The position numbers were made by a program, and so were the translations under genes. A stretch of DNA of 23,851 bases from Opitutia bacterium UBA7876 (GTDB lineage: Bacteria > Verrucomicrobiota > Verrucomicrobiia > Opitutales > Seribacteraceae), in the NCBI GenBank assembly GCA_002500665.1, contig DLRY01000062.1:1-23851 (forward strand), given 5' to 3'. The notes beneath the pieces are model-generated. The model ran no database searches. It worked only from the letters and a program-made list of their open reading frames with translations, and was not told the DNA's origin. Shown here one piece after another: positions 15,677 through 23,710 of this stretch; within the stretch, counting starts at the first letter, position 1, and each line of letters opens with the position of its first letter.

Positions 15677-16446
15677 CGCTCAATCCTTTCAGGAGCAGGT
15701 AGAGGCAACTCCAGAAAGCGCGGAAGGGCCCGGTTCTTCATCAAGTCCACGCCTGCCGAGACTTCCGAGGCCAAGGAATCATCTCGGGTCCACTCCCATC
15801 CATCCGTCCCGGGTTCTCCGTATCCCGCGATCGTTCCCGACTCGTTCACGAAGTAGGCCGCGCCTAGCCCAAAATATAGGACGAGAAATTCCCTCGACTT
15901 GTCTTCGTCGAGGGTGAACTCGATCCTTTCCATGGTGACGGAACGGTTGAAGAGATGCACCGACTGCAGGATCGAAACGGCAATCTCCAGCCTTTTGCGC
16001 AGGGGTAGATCCGGTTCTTCTTCCGGTTCTCCGAGTTTTTCCCGGAATGGAGCCAGCTTTTCGCTGAGAGGAGCCGGAAGGATTTGCATGATCGAGTCGA
16101 TTTCGGCCCGTAAATCCTCCAGTTCCTCAAAGAGCTTTCGGGTTGAGTCTTCCGCTTCCTCCTTGCGGGCCGTTAGCTTGATCCGCTCTTCCTCAATGGT
16201 TGTTTCCTCGTTTTGGAACGTTTTGAGACTCTTGTCGAGTTCCTCGACTTCACGAGTCAGGGCATTATCCAAGTCGGTCAAGGCGGCCTTCTCCGATTTC
16301 CATTTAGTTGATTCCTCGGAAATGAGCAGCTTGGTTTGGACCCATTCCTCCACGATCTTGTGAGTCTCCTTGACCTGGGCGCCCAAGGGCATGCACAGGA
16401 CCAGACAAGGAAAGATATTCCGGGCAACGAGTGGCGGGAAATTCAT
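15673..16446 (-). CDS. DUF3450 family periplasmic coiled-coil protein
   Basis: 257 residues from the ATG at 16446; a GTG two codons earlier is less likely. A hydrophobic N-terminus resembles a signal peptide. A long charged coiled coil (about 25-118) follows, then a compact domain with LRKRLEIAVSILQSVHLFN and a C-terminal half with EFLVLYFGLGAAYFVNESG. These features match DUF3450, which is regularly the first gene of TtpC-ExbB-ExbD-TonB-TPR clusters. It probably pairs through its coiled coil with that of the TtpC-like protein. The exact task is unknown. It is the first gene of this operon, with a 122-bp leader region to gatB. Confidence 0.85.
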   Translation of the reverse strand: MNFPPLVARNIFPCLVLCMPLGAQVKETHKIVEEWVQTKLLISEESTKWKSEKAALTDLDNALTREVEELDKSLKTFQNEETTIEEERIKLTARKEEAEDSTRKLFEELEDLRAEIDSIMQILPAPLSEKLAPFREKLGEPEEEPDLPLRKRLEIAVSILQSVHLFNRSVTMERIEFTLDEDKSREFLVLYFGLGAAYFVNESGTIAGYGEPGTDGWEWTRDDSLASEVSAGVDLMKNRALPRFLELPLPAPERIER

Positions 16447-16467
16447 AATCACGATAGTTAGCTTTCC

Positions 16468-16496
16468 ATCCTAATTTGTTTGAAAAATAATTGAAA
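16468..16496 (-). promoter_or_regulatory. candidate promoter of the TonB operon
   Basis: In the 122-bp spacer between gatB and the DUF3450 gene, minus-strand TTTCAA (16491-16496) and TAGGAT (16468-16473) are 17 bp apart in AT-rich DNA. Inverted repeats AGCTTTC (16460-16466) and GAAAGCT (16493-16499) bracket it. No terminator for the gatB transcript is visible here, so read-through is possible. Confidence 0.3.
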
Positions 16497-16568
16497 GCTG
16501 AAACTGAGACTGGATCTCAATTAGCGATAGTAGGCTGAAGCATTCTCATGTAGGTGGATTCCCGATCT

Positions 16569-18038
16569 TCACTCAGCCAGAAGGCGGCGGAGGGTCTCGT
16601 CCACGACTCTGGGGTTGGCCTGACCGCGGGTTGCCTTCATGACCGATCCCTTTAGGGCATTGATGGCTCCTTCCTTGCCCCCCTTGAATTTCGCGGCCGC
16701 GTCGGGGTCGTCCGCGATGGCCTTGGCACAGAGGGCCTCTATCTCATCCCCGTCGGATTTCATTTCCAGGCCCTTCTCGGCAACCAGGTCGCCGGCCGAC
16801 TTTCCGGTTGCGAACATTTCCGGGAAAAGCTCCTTGGCTACGTTGTTGGAAACCGCGCCTTTCTCGATCAGGGTGATCAGCTCGGCCAGTCCCTCGGGGG
16901 AGAGCGGACAGTCCGTGATGGATGCGGCTTCTTCCTCTCCTGCGTCCTTGCGGGCCTGGTAGAGTTCCCTCAGGAGGTCGTTGACGACCCAGTTGGCGGA
17001 CTTGACGGGGTCCTCGGTCAGGCCGGCGACTTTCTCGAAGTATTCGCAAAGGGGGCGGTCCCCGCAGAGAGCCGAGGTGGCGGAATAAGGCAGGTTCATC
17101 TCCGCCAAGTACCGTCTTTGTTTGTCGAAGGGCTTTTCGGGAAGTTCCAGCCGTACGCGCTCGACCCATTCCGGGTCGATCTTGACCGGCATGAGGTCGG
17201 GATCTGGAAAATACCGGTAATCATGGGCCATTTCCTTTGAGCGCATCGAGGAGGTGCGCTTTTCCTCGGGGTTCCATCTTCTCGTCTCCTGAAAGATTTC
17301 CTCCCCGTTCTCAAGGGCCTTGGTCTGCCTCCTGATCTCGTACTCGACCCCTTGCTTGACTCCGGAAATGGTGTTGAGGTTCTTCAGTTCGACTTTGGTT
17401 CCAAGCTCTGAAGATCCGACCGGGCGGATGCTTACGTTGGCATCGCACCTGAGCTGGCCCTTCTCCATGTCGCAGGGCGAAATACCTGCCGAGACAAGGG
17501 AGTTTCTCAGGGAGGTCAAGTAGGCGAAGACCTCGTCGGGCGAGAACAGGTCAGGTTCGCTCACGATTTCGAGGAGAGGGGATCCGGCCCGGTTGTAGTC
17601 GACCAGGCTGTCGGTCTCGTAGTGGGTAAGCTTGCCTACGTCCTCCTCGAGGTGAATCCTAGTCAGCTCGACCATCCGGTGATTTCCCATAACGGCGGGG
17701 GAATCACCGGGTAGCTCGATCTCCACCTCACCGCCCTCGCAAATAGGCTGGTCGAACTGGGAAATCTGGTAGTTCTTGGGCATGTCCGGGTAGAAATAAT
17801 TCTTCCTGTCCCATTTGCAGACCTCCGCGATCTTGCAACCGAGGAGAAGACCGACCTTGATGGATTTCTCGATGGCCTCCCGGTTCATCACGGGCAGGGC
17901 CCCGGGAAGCCCGAGAACGACGGGGTCGGTCAGGGTATTGGGATCCTTTCCGAAACCGGTGCCGGTACGGGTGAACATCTTGGACTTGGTGTCCAGCTGG
18001 ACGTGCACCTCCAGACCCATGACAGCTTCGTATTCCAT
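16569..18038 (-). CDS. gatB: aspartyl/glutamyl-tRNA amidotransferase subunit B
   Basis: 489 residues from MEYEAVMGLEVHVQL; the open frame extends 29 codons upstream, but that part lies within gatA and does not resemble GatB. GatB binds the mischarged tRNA and holds the kinase/transamidation site that turns Glu-tRNA(Gln) or Asp-tRNA(Asn) into the correct product. Signatures are GLEVHVQLDTKSKMF, DRKNYFYPDMPKNYQISQFD, LRCDANVS, ELKNLN and DYRYFPDPDL. The C-terminal YqeY-like helical domain ends in ATRGQANPRVVDETL. The N-terminal zinc-type cysteines of some GatB proteins are absent (FTRTGTGFG), as in Staphylococcus aureus GatB. It follows gatA by 4 bp. Confidence 0.97.
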   Translation of the reverse strand: MEYEAVMGLEVHVQLDTKSKMFTRTGTGFGKDPNTLTDPVVLGLPGALPVMNREAIEKSIKVGLLLGCKIAEVCKWDRKNYFYPDMPKNYQISQFDQPICEGGEVEIELPGDSPAVMGNHRMVELTRIHLEEDVGKLTHYETDSLVDYNRAGSPLLEIVSEPDLFSPDEVFAYLTSLRNSLVSAGISPCDMEKGQLRCDANVSIRPVGSSELGTKVELKNLNTISGVKQGVEYEIRRQTKALENGEEIFQETRRWNPEEKRTSSMRSKEMAHDYRYFPDPDLMPVKIDPEWVERVRLELPEKPFDKQRRYLAEMNLPYSATSALCGDRPLCEYFEKVAGLTEDPVKSANWVVNDLLRELYQARKDAGEEEAASITDCPLSPEGLAELITLIEKGAVSNNVAKELFPEMFATGKSAGDLVAEKGLEMKSDGDEIEALCAKAIADDPDAAAKFKGGKEGAINALKGSVMKATRGQANPRVVDETLRRLLAE

Positions 18039-18042
18039 GCCG

Positions 18043-19515
18043 TTAACCCAGCTCGGGGGCCCTCCTTCCGAATTGATGCTCGCGGTCGTAGGCGTGCGCA
18101 ACGGCCAGCAGATGGCTTTCCTCAAAGGCCTTGCTGATCAGCTGGAGACCGATGGGCAAGCCCGCCTCGGTAAAGCCGCAGGGGACCGATATGCCGGGCA
18201 GGCCGGCTAGGTTGGTGGAAATTGTATAGGCGTCGCTCAGGTACATCGAGATGGGGTCTTCGCTCTTTTCCCCGAACTTGAAGGCCGGGGTCGGGGAGGT
18301 GGGGGTCAGGATGGCGTCGACCTTCTCGAAAGCGCGGTCGAAGTCCTGCCTGATGAGGGTACGCGTCTTTTGGGCCCTAAGGTAGTAGGCGTCGTAGTAT
18401 CCGCTGCTCAAGCCGTAGGCACCGAGGATGCAGCGCCGCTTGACCTCCTCGCCGAAGCCCTCCCCCCGGCTCTTGGCATAGACGTCGACCGCATTCTCGG
18501 CCCGTTCGCTGCGGGAAGTGTAGCGGATGCCGTCGTAGCGGGCGAGGTTGGAGGATGCCTCCGCGGTAGCGACGACGTAGTACACGGGAACCGAGAGATC
18601 GGTTGTAGGCAGGGAAACCTCGACGATCTCGTAGCCCTCCGTCTTGAAGAAATCGATCGCTTTTTCCACCGCTTGGCGGACCTCGTCGTCCATGCCCTCG
18701 CCGAAAAATTCCTTGGGCAGGCCGAGGGTACAGGGGGAAGTATCCTCACGCAGGGCCCGTGAATAGGACGGTACTTCCGTGGGGTAGCTAGTGGAGTCGA
18801 GCGGATCATGCCCGGAAATCGTCTCGAGGAGAAGGGCGGCGTCCTCCACGGTCTGGGAGAATGGGCCGATCTGGTCTAGAGAGGAGGCGAAGGCGGCCAG
18901 GCCGTACCTGGAGACCATTCCGTAGGTCGGTTTCATGCCGACCACGCCGCAAAGCGAGGCCGGTTGACGGATCGATCCGCCGGTATCCGAGCCGAGGGTG
19001 AGCGGGGCCTCCCGGGCCGCCACGGCGGCGGAACTTCCACCGCTGCTCCCGCCGGGAACTCGTTCCAGGTCCCAGGGGTTGCGGGTCGGACCGTAGGCCG
19101 AGTTCTCTGTTGATGACCCCATGGCGAACTCATCGAGGTTCAGCCGTCCGCCGATGACGGCGCCGGCTTCCTTCAGCTTACGCGTGACGGTTGCATCGTA
19201 GGGCGAGACGTAGTTTTCGAGAATCCTGCTCGCCGCGGTAAGTGGCTGACCCTCCACCGAGATGACGTCCTTGAGGCAAACGGGAACCCCATCCAGGGGC
19301 CCGAGGGTCTCTCCCTTGGCCCTTCTTTCGTCGGAAGCCCGGGCCTGGGCGAGGAAATTCTCATCGTCGCGATGGAGAAAGGCGTGGACCTTGCCGTCGA
19401 CTTGCTCGATGCGTTCGAGGTAGGCGGCGGCGATCTCCTCGGCCTTGCAGGCCCCGGACTCGAGGTCCCGCCCCAACTCGGTCGCGGTCTTGGCAATGAG
19501 AGAATTCGGGTTCAT
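18043..19515 (-). CDS. gatA: aspartyl/glutamyl-tRNA amidotransferase subunit A
   Basis: 490 residues. GatA is the amidase that releases ammonia from glutamine for the GatB site. The Ser-cisSer-Lys triad of the amidase-signature family is visible: Lys82 in PVCLKDV, Ser157 in VPGGSSGGSSAAVAA, and nucleophile Ser181 in GSDTGGSIRQPAS. The spacing equals that of S. aureus GatA (79/154/178). Other family blocks are GGRLNLDEFAMGSSTENSAYG and PGISVPCGF near the C-terminus. It lies 12 bp after gatC and 4 bp before gatB, so all three subunits are made from one message. Confidence 0.97.
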   Translation of the reverse strand: MNPNSLIAKTATELGRDLESGACKAEEIAAAYLERIEQVDGKVHAFLHRDDENFLAQARASDERRAKGETLGPLDGVPVCLKDVISVEGQPLTAASRILENYVSPYDATVTRKLKEAGAVIGGRLNLDEFAMGSSTENSAYGPTRNPWDLERVPGGSSGGSSAAVAAREAPLTLGSDTGGSIRQPASLCGVVGMKPTYGMVSRYGLAAFASSLDQIGPFSQTVEDAALLLETISGHDPLDSTSYPTEVPSYSRALREDTSPCTLGLPKEFFGEGMDDEVRQAVEKAIDFFKTEGYEIVEVSLPTTDLSVPVYYVVATAEASSNLARYDGIRYTSRSERAENAVDVYAKSRGEGFGEEVKRRCILGAYGLSSGYYDAYYLRAQKTRTLIRQDFDRAFEKVDAILTPTSPTPAFKFGEKSEDPISMYLSDAYTISTNLAGLPGISVPCGFTEAGLPIGLQLISKAFEESHLLAVAHAYDREHQFGRRAPELG

Positions 19516-19527
19516 GATCGTTGAGCG

Positions 19528-19818
19528 CTACTCGACCACCTTGGGGACGACGACCTGGTCGTTGCGGGACTTGGGGGCATTGCGAAGGACGGATTCCAGA
19601 GGTAGGCCCTCCCTTGGCTCGTCCTCATCCCAGACGTTGTAGCGGGGAAAGGCATGGGCCGTGGGCTCGACCCCTTCCACGTCGACCTCCTGGAGCTTTT
19701 CAAAATACTTGAGGACGTCGCCGAGCTGTCCCTGGAACTTTTCCCGCTCCGCGGCCGTCAGTTCGATCCGGGCGAGGTTCGAGACGTAGTCTATGTCCAT
19801 TTCGTTTTGCCCGCTCAT
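19528..19818 (-). CDS. gatC: aspartyl/glutamyl-tRNA amidotransferase subunit C
   Basis: 96 residues. GatC is the small subunit that wraps around GatA and GatB and stabilises the complex. The sequence shows the typical DYVSNLARIELTAAERE start, a helical FQGQLGDVLKYFEKLQEVD and the extended C-terminal part with LRNAPKSRNDQVVVPKVVE. The ATG lies one base after the pheT stop; MDIDYV (19800) is an alternative start. A weak TAAGG precedes the first ATG. Confidence 0.95.
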   Translation of the reverse strand: MSGQNEMDIDYVSNLARIELTAAEREKFQGQLGDVLKYFEKLQEVDVEGVEPTAHAFPRYNVWDEDEPREGLPLESVLRNAPKSRNDQVVVPKVVE

Positions 19819-19819
19819 T

Positions 19820-22249
19820 TCACTGCCTTAGTTCGTATGGGGTTTCAGCCTGTATCTTCTCGACGATCGAGTCGAAAGCCTCGTTCACTTCCTTTTCGCT
19901 CAGGGTGCGGTCGGGAGCCCGCAGGCGCATGGAGCAGGCTACGCTCTTTTTACCCTTTGGAAGGCCCTCTCCTTCAAAAAGGTCGAAAATGGATACCGGA
20001 CCCACCTCGAATGCGCCGGAACCGACCTCGGTGGCCACTCTCTCGACCGCTTTCCTGACCGCTTCGGCAGGTTCCGCTCCATCCACTACCAGAGCCAAGT
20101 CCTTGATGGCGGGTGGGAAGGAGCTGAAGGGCTGAAAGGCAACTGGTTTTTTTCTCTTGGCCAGAAAAACGGGGTCGATGAGCAACTCGCCCGCAAAGAC
20201 GGGGCCACGTACCTCCTTTTGCTTGCTCAGGGACAGGCGGATGATGCCGATCGTGACCTGGAGCTTGTTGCGGTTGCAGTCACCGATGGAGGCCGAATGC
20301 CCGTCCTGCCAGGAGTCGTCGTCGGCCAAGGTCTTCCAGTCGTCCTTCGGGAGGCTTAGTCCCGTTGCCGCCATGAGCCTAGACAAAATGGCCTTGATGG
20401 TAAAGAAGTCGACCGGCTGTCCCTCTTTCCATTGCCTCGATCCGGGTTGGGCGAGGGTGGCGAAGGCCACGCTGATACACTCCAGGTTTCCTCTCGGCCC
20501 GGGGCGGAAGACCCGTCCGGTCTCGAACACTCCCTGGAGGTCGTTGAGGTTTTTCTGGTTGTGGGCCAGGACGTCGGCAAGGCCGGGCAGAAGCGAGGGC
20601 CGGACGTGCGTGTGCTCGGAAGTCAAAGGGTTGTGGAGGGCGACCTTTTCGCATTCCAGCTGGGGAAACCAGGAAGCCGTTTCCTCCGAAGAGCGAAGGC
20701 TGTAGTTGCAGGTTTCCTGGAAGCCTTGTCCAACGAGGTTGTCGATGGCCCGGTTGCAGAAGTCGTAACTGGGGGCGTTCTCCCGTAGAAGGGCGGGGGA
20801 TGAAAGGGATGGAACCTCCAGTTCGTTCGTCCCGTGGATGCGGAGGAATTCCTCCACCAAGTCGATCGGCCGCTCCACTTCCCAGCGGAAGGAGGGAACG
20901 CATACGGTCCAGGGATCCTTTCCCGATACGGTAAAACCGAGGCGCTCCCAGGAACCCGTCAAGTCCTTGGAGTCCACCTCGAAGCCACAGGTCTCTTCAA
21001 CGAAGCTCTTTTCGATTTCAATCGTCCTCTCTGCGCGCGGCGAGGAGCCTGCGCAGACGTGCTCGGGGACCAGTTCGCCTCCCGCTGTTTCGAGGATGAG
21101 CGAAACCGCTCTTTCGGCGGCATAGCTCAACCCTTCCGGATCGACGTTCCGGGAAAACCTCTGGGAGCTGTCCGAATGAAGGCCCAGCCGGCGGGAGGTT
21201 GCCCGCACGTTGCCCGGCGCGAACCAGGCTGATTCCAGAACGACGTCCACGGTCGAATCGTCGACCTCGGCATCCACGCTCCCCATGACGCCCGCCACCA
21301 CAAGGGCCCTTTGGGTGTCCGCGATAACCATCATTTCAGGATCGAGCGTACGCTCGACGTCGTCCAGCGTGGTGATCTTCTCACCCTCCTCGGCCTGGCG
21401 CACCCGGATGGCCCGCCCCTTGATCTTGGAAGCATCGAAGGCATGCAGAGGCTGTCCCGTCTCCATGAGAACGAAATTGGTTACGTCCACCACGTTGTTG
21501 ATGGCCCGCAGTCCGACCGATTCCAGCCGGCTCCTGAGCCAGTCGGGGCTGGGCCCGATCTTGACCCCCTTGATCGAGTAGAGCTTGTAGTAGGGGCAAT
21601 TCACCGTTTCCAGGGTCAACTCGTCAACCAGGTTTGCGTCGCCGGGCCGGTCGACTTGGCTGGTATCGACGGAAACCTCGGGAAACTTGAGGCCCGTCTG
21701 GTAATGGGCGGCCAGTTCGCGGGCCACCCCGAAATGGCTGAGGCAATCCCCCCGGTTGGCGGTTACCTCGAGCTCGAGGGTCTTGTCCTTGGCGTAAAGG
21801 CTATCCACGGGGGTTCCGATCCCGGGGGAGCCGGGGAGCAGGAGAAGGCCCGATTCGTCGTCGCCCAGCTCCAGTTCCTTGGCGCTGCACATCATACCCT
21901 CGGAGGCCACGCCCCGCAATTTGGACTTCTTGATCTTGAAGCCTCCCGGAAGCTTGGCCCCGGGCAAGGCGACGGGCACGCGGTCTCCGGGAGAAAAATT
22001 AGTCGCTCCGCAAACGATGGTCGCGGGCTCGTCGGCACCGACTTCTACCGAGCAAACGCTCAGCCGGTCGGCCTCGGGATGAGGCTCCCTGCTCAGGACT
22101 TCGCCCACCACCACCTTGTCGAGCGAGGCGCCGGCATCCTCCTCGTCCTCCTCTACCTCGATCCCAAGCATGGGGAGGACGTCGACCAATTCGTCGGCGC
22201 AGTCGGGCAATTCGACGTATTCTCTCAGCCATTCGACGCTTACCTTCAT
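19820..22249 (-). CDS. pheT: phenylalanyl-tRNA synthetase beta subunit
   Basis: 809 residues from MKVSVEWLREYVEL; the frame is open 59 codons upstream inside pheS, but homology begins here and the ATG overlaps the pheS stop (ATGA). Domains in order: N-terminal region, EMAPII-like tRNA-binding fold (about 40-150, with HPEADRLSVCSV), B3/B4 editing domain (about 205-390, with RAINNVVDVTNFV and GQPLHAFD), B5 domain (about 400-470), inactive synthetase-like core (about 480-690), and the C-terminal anticodon-binding FDX-ACB domain (about 715-808, with FSSFPPAIKDLALVV). The beta subunit also edits mischarged Tyr-tRNA(Phe). It partners with PheS as an alpha2-beta2 enzyme. Confidence 0.97.
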   Translation of the reverse strand: MKVSVEWLREYVELPDCADELVDVLPMLGIEVEEDEEDAGASLDKVVVGEVLSREPHPEADRLSVCSVEVGADEPATIVCGATNFSPGDRVPVALPGAKLPGGFKIKKSKLRGVASEGMMCSAKELELGDDESGLLLLPGSPGIGTPVDSLYAKDKTLELEVTANRGDCLSHFGVARELAAHYQTGLKFPEVSVDTSQVDRPGDANLVDELTLETVNCPYYKLYSIKGVKIGPSPDWLRSRLESVGLRAINNVVDVTNFVLMETGQPLHAFDASKIKGRAIRVRQAEEGEKITTLDDVERTLDPEMMVIADTQRALVVAGVMGSVDAEVDDSTVDVVLESAWFAPGNVRATSRRLGLHSDSSQRFSRNVDPEGLSYAAERAVSLILETAGGELVPEHVCAGSSPRAERTIEIEKSFVEETCGFEVDSKDLTGSWERLGFTVSGKDPWTVCVPSFRWEVERPIDLVEEFLRIHGTNELEVPSLSSPALLRENAPSYDFCNRAIDNLVGQGFQETCNYSLRSSEETASWFPQLECEKVALHNPLTSEHTHVRPSLLPGLADVLAHNQKNLNDLQGVFETGRVFRPGPRGNLECISVAFATLAQPGSRQWKEGQPVDFFTIKAILSRLMAATGLSLPKDDWKTLADDDSWQDGHSASIGDCNRNKLQVTIGIIRLSLSKQKEVRGPVFAGELLIDPVFLAKRKKPVAFQPFSSFPPAIKDLALVVDGAEPAEAVRKAVERVATEVGSGAFEVGPVSIFDLFEGEGLPKGKKSVACSMRLRAPDRTLSEKEVNEAFDSIVEKIQAETPYELRQ

Positions 22250-23295
22250 GATCCGCTTGAGAACTGGGCCAGGAATCTCTGGTCGTTCTGGTAGAAGTGC
22301 CTGATGTCGTCGATGCCGTGAAGGATCATGGCCACGCGCTCGATGCCGAGCCCGAAGGCGAACCCGGTCCATTCGGCCGGGTCGAGATCGACGAGGCGGA
22401 GAACCTCCGGGTCGACCATTCCGCATCCCATGATCTCAATCCACCGGTCGCTCAGCTTGCCCAGGTTCGGTCCCTTCAGGTCGACCTCGAAGCTGGGCTC
22501 GGTGAAGGGGAAGAAACTGGGCCGCAGGCGCGTCTCCAGCTTGTTTCCGAACAATTCCTTGAGGAAATAGTCGAGCACGCCCTTGAGGTCCCTGACCGTG
22601 ACCTTGCGGTCTACGTAGAGCCCCTCTGTCTGGTGGAAGTTGGCCGAGTGGGTGGCGTCCACGGTATCCCGACGGAAGCACCTCCCCGGGGCGATGATCC
22701 GCAGGGGTGGCGATTCCACGAGCAAGCTGCGGATCTGCACGGATGAGGTATGGGTGCGCAGGACGTGGGCCTCCTTGCCCTTTCGGGAAACGTTGGACCA
22801 CTGCGAATCGGGAGGGAAGAAAAGGGTGTCCTGGGCATCACGGGCGGGATGATCCTCGGGCGTATTGAGGGCATCGAAGCAGAACCATTCGGTTTCCACC
22901 TCGGTTGCCTCGGCCACGGTGAATCCAATCTTTCGGAAGATGGATACGATCCTGCGGCGAACGTCGGTCAGGGGATGCGTGCCACCGTTCAGGCTGCAAG
23001 TCGAGGGCAGGGTGGGGTCGACCTTTTCGCCAAGGGACTCGAGGTCGGCCCGTTCGTCGAGGGCCGCGAGAGCGTTGCCGAAAAGCTCCTCGATCCGTCC
23101 CTTGGCCTGGTTGAGGGCCTGGCCGAAGGCGGGCTTCTCTTCCTTGGGCAGGTCGGCTATTCCCTTGGCCGCCTGCGTCAGGGCGCCGTTGGGTCCGAGG
23201 ACGGATGCCTTGGCCTGTTCCCAGTCCGCCCGGGATGCAATCGATTGAAGGCTTGCCTCCGCTTGGGCGACAATGGCTTGGAGATCCTTCTCCAC
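22246..23295 (-). CDS. pheS: phenylalanyl-tRNA synthetase alpha subunit
   Basis: 349 residues, starting with GTG at 23295. The catalytic subunit charges tRNA(Phe) with phenylalanine. An N-terminal tRNA-contacting coiled coil (about 1-95) precedes the class II core with NGGTHPLTDVRRRI (motif 1 region), RIIAPGRCFRRDTVDATHSA (motif 2, followed by FHQTEGL), and GFAFGLGIERVAMI (motif 3). No Shine-Dalgarno is visible; the start codon lies only four bases after a terminator-like T-tract. Together with the terminator hairpin this suggests transcriptional attenuation or translation dependent on rplT. The stop overlaps the pheT ATG. Confidence 0.97.
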   Translation of the reverse strand: MEKDLQAIVAQAEASLQSIASRADWEQAKASVLGPNGALTQAAKGIADLPKEEKPAFGQALNQAKGRIEELFGNALAALDERADLESLGEKVDPTLPSTCSLNGGTHPLTDVRRRIVSIFRKIGFTVAEATEVETEWFCFDALNTPEDHPARDAQDTLFFPPDSQWSNVSRKGKEAHVLRTHTSSVQIRSLLVESPPLRIIAPGRCFRRDTVDATHSANFHQTEGLYVDRKVTVRDLKGVLDYFLKELFGNKLETRLRPSFFPFTEPSFEVDLKGPNLGKLSDRWIEIMGCGMVDPEVLRLVDLDPAEWTGFAFGLGIERVAMILHGIDDIRHFYQNDQRFLAQFSSGS

Positions 23296-23299
23296 GCCG

Positions 23300-23327
23300 A
23301 AAAAAAAGAACGGGCCCTTAGGCCTCG
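23300..23327 (-). terminator. terminator-like hairpin overlapping the rplT stop, candidate attenuator
   Basis: On the minus strand CGAGGCC, TAAG and GGCCCG (23327 down to 23311) form a six-pair GC-rich stem with one bulged A and a four-base loop, followed by TTC and an eight-T run (23300-23307). The rplT stop codon TAA lies in the loop. A ribosome finishing rplT would cover the stem, so rplT translation could prevent termination. pheS begins four bases downstream, so complete termination is unlikely; partial attenuation of pheST-gatCAB is inferred. Confidence 0.55.
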
Positions 23328-23677
23328 ATTGCGGCTTTTGCCTTCCCGACCAGTTCCTTGAAGGAATCGGGTTCGTGAATGGCGAGTTCGGAAATGACCT
23401 TGCGGTTCAGCTGGATGCCGGCCTTGGTCAGCCCATGCATGAATTGGCCGTAACGGATACCCTCGGCCCGGCAGGCCGCGTTGATCCGGACGATCCAGAG
23501 CTGGCGGAATTCCGACTTGCGCTTGCGGCGGTGCGAGTAGGCGTAGGCCTCGGCCCGATCGACGGCATCCTTTGCATAGCGAAAGAGGCGTGACTTGTTG
23601 CCGAAGTATCCCTTGGCCTTCTTGAGGACCTTCTTGCGGCGTTTGCGGGTAGCGGGTACGTTGCGTGCTCTTGGCAT
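23318..23677 (-). CDS. rplT: 50S ribosomal protein L20
   Basis: 119 residues, the usual length. L20 binds 23S rRNA early in large-subunit assembly, and in several bacteria represses its own operon. The sequence shows the strongly basic N-terminal tail (MPRARNVPATRKRRKKVLKK), the helix YAYSHRRKRKSEFRQLWI, and the C-terminal GLTKAGIQLNRKVISELAI. AAGGAG (23686-23691) lies eight bases before the ATG, the clearest Shine-Dalgarno in the window; it can pair with CTCCT next to it in a short hairpin. It follows rpmI by 33 bp. Confidence 0.98.
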   Translation of the reverse strand: MPRARNVPATRKRRKKVLKKAKGYFGNKSRLFRYAKDAVDRAEAYAYSHRRKRKSEFRQLWIVRINAACRAEGIRYGQFMHGLTKAGIQLNRKVISELAIHEPDSFKELVGKAKAAIEA

Positions 23678-23710
23678 GAGGAGTTCTCCTTATCTTTTGG
23701 CGGAAATGGG

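Noticed and set aside
16525..16531. CGATAGT direct repeat with a copy at 16452-16458
   Set aside because: Only seven bases, widely spaced and without a third copy; chance is sufficient.
21311..22294. 327-codon plus-strand open frame antisense to pheT and the end of pheS
   Set aside because: The opposite strand encodes unmistakable PheT; the frame has shadow-like composition and no recognisable domain.
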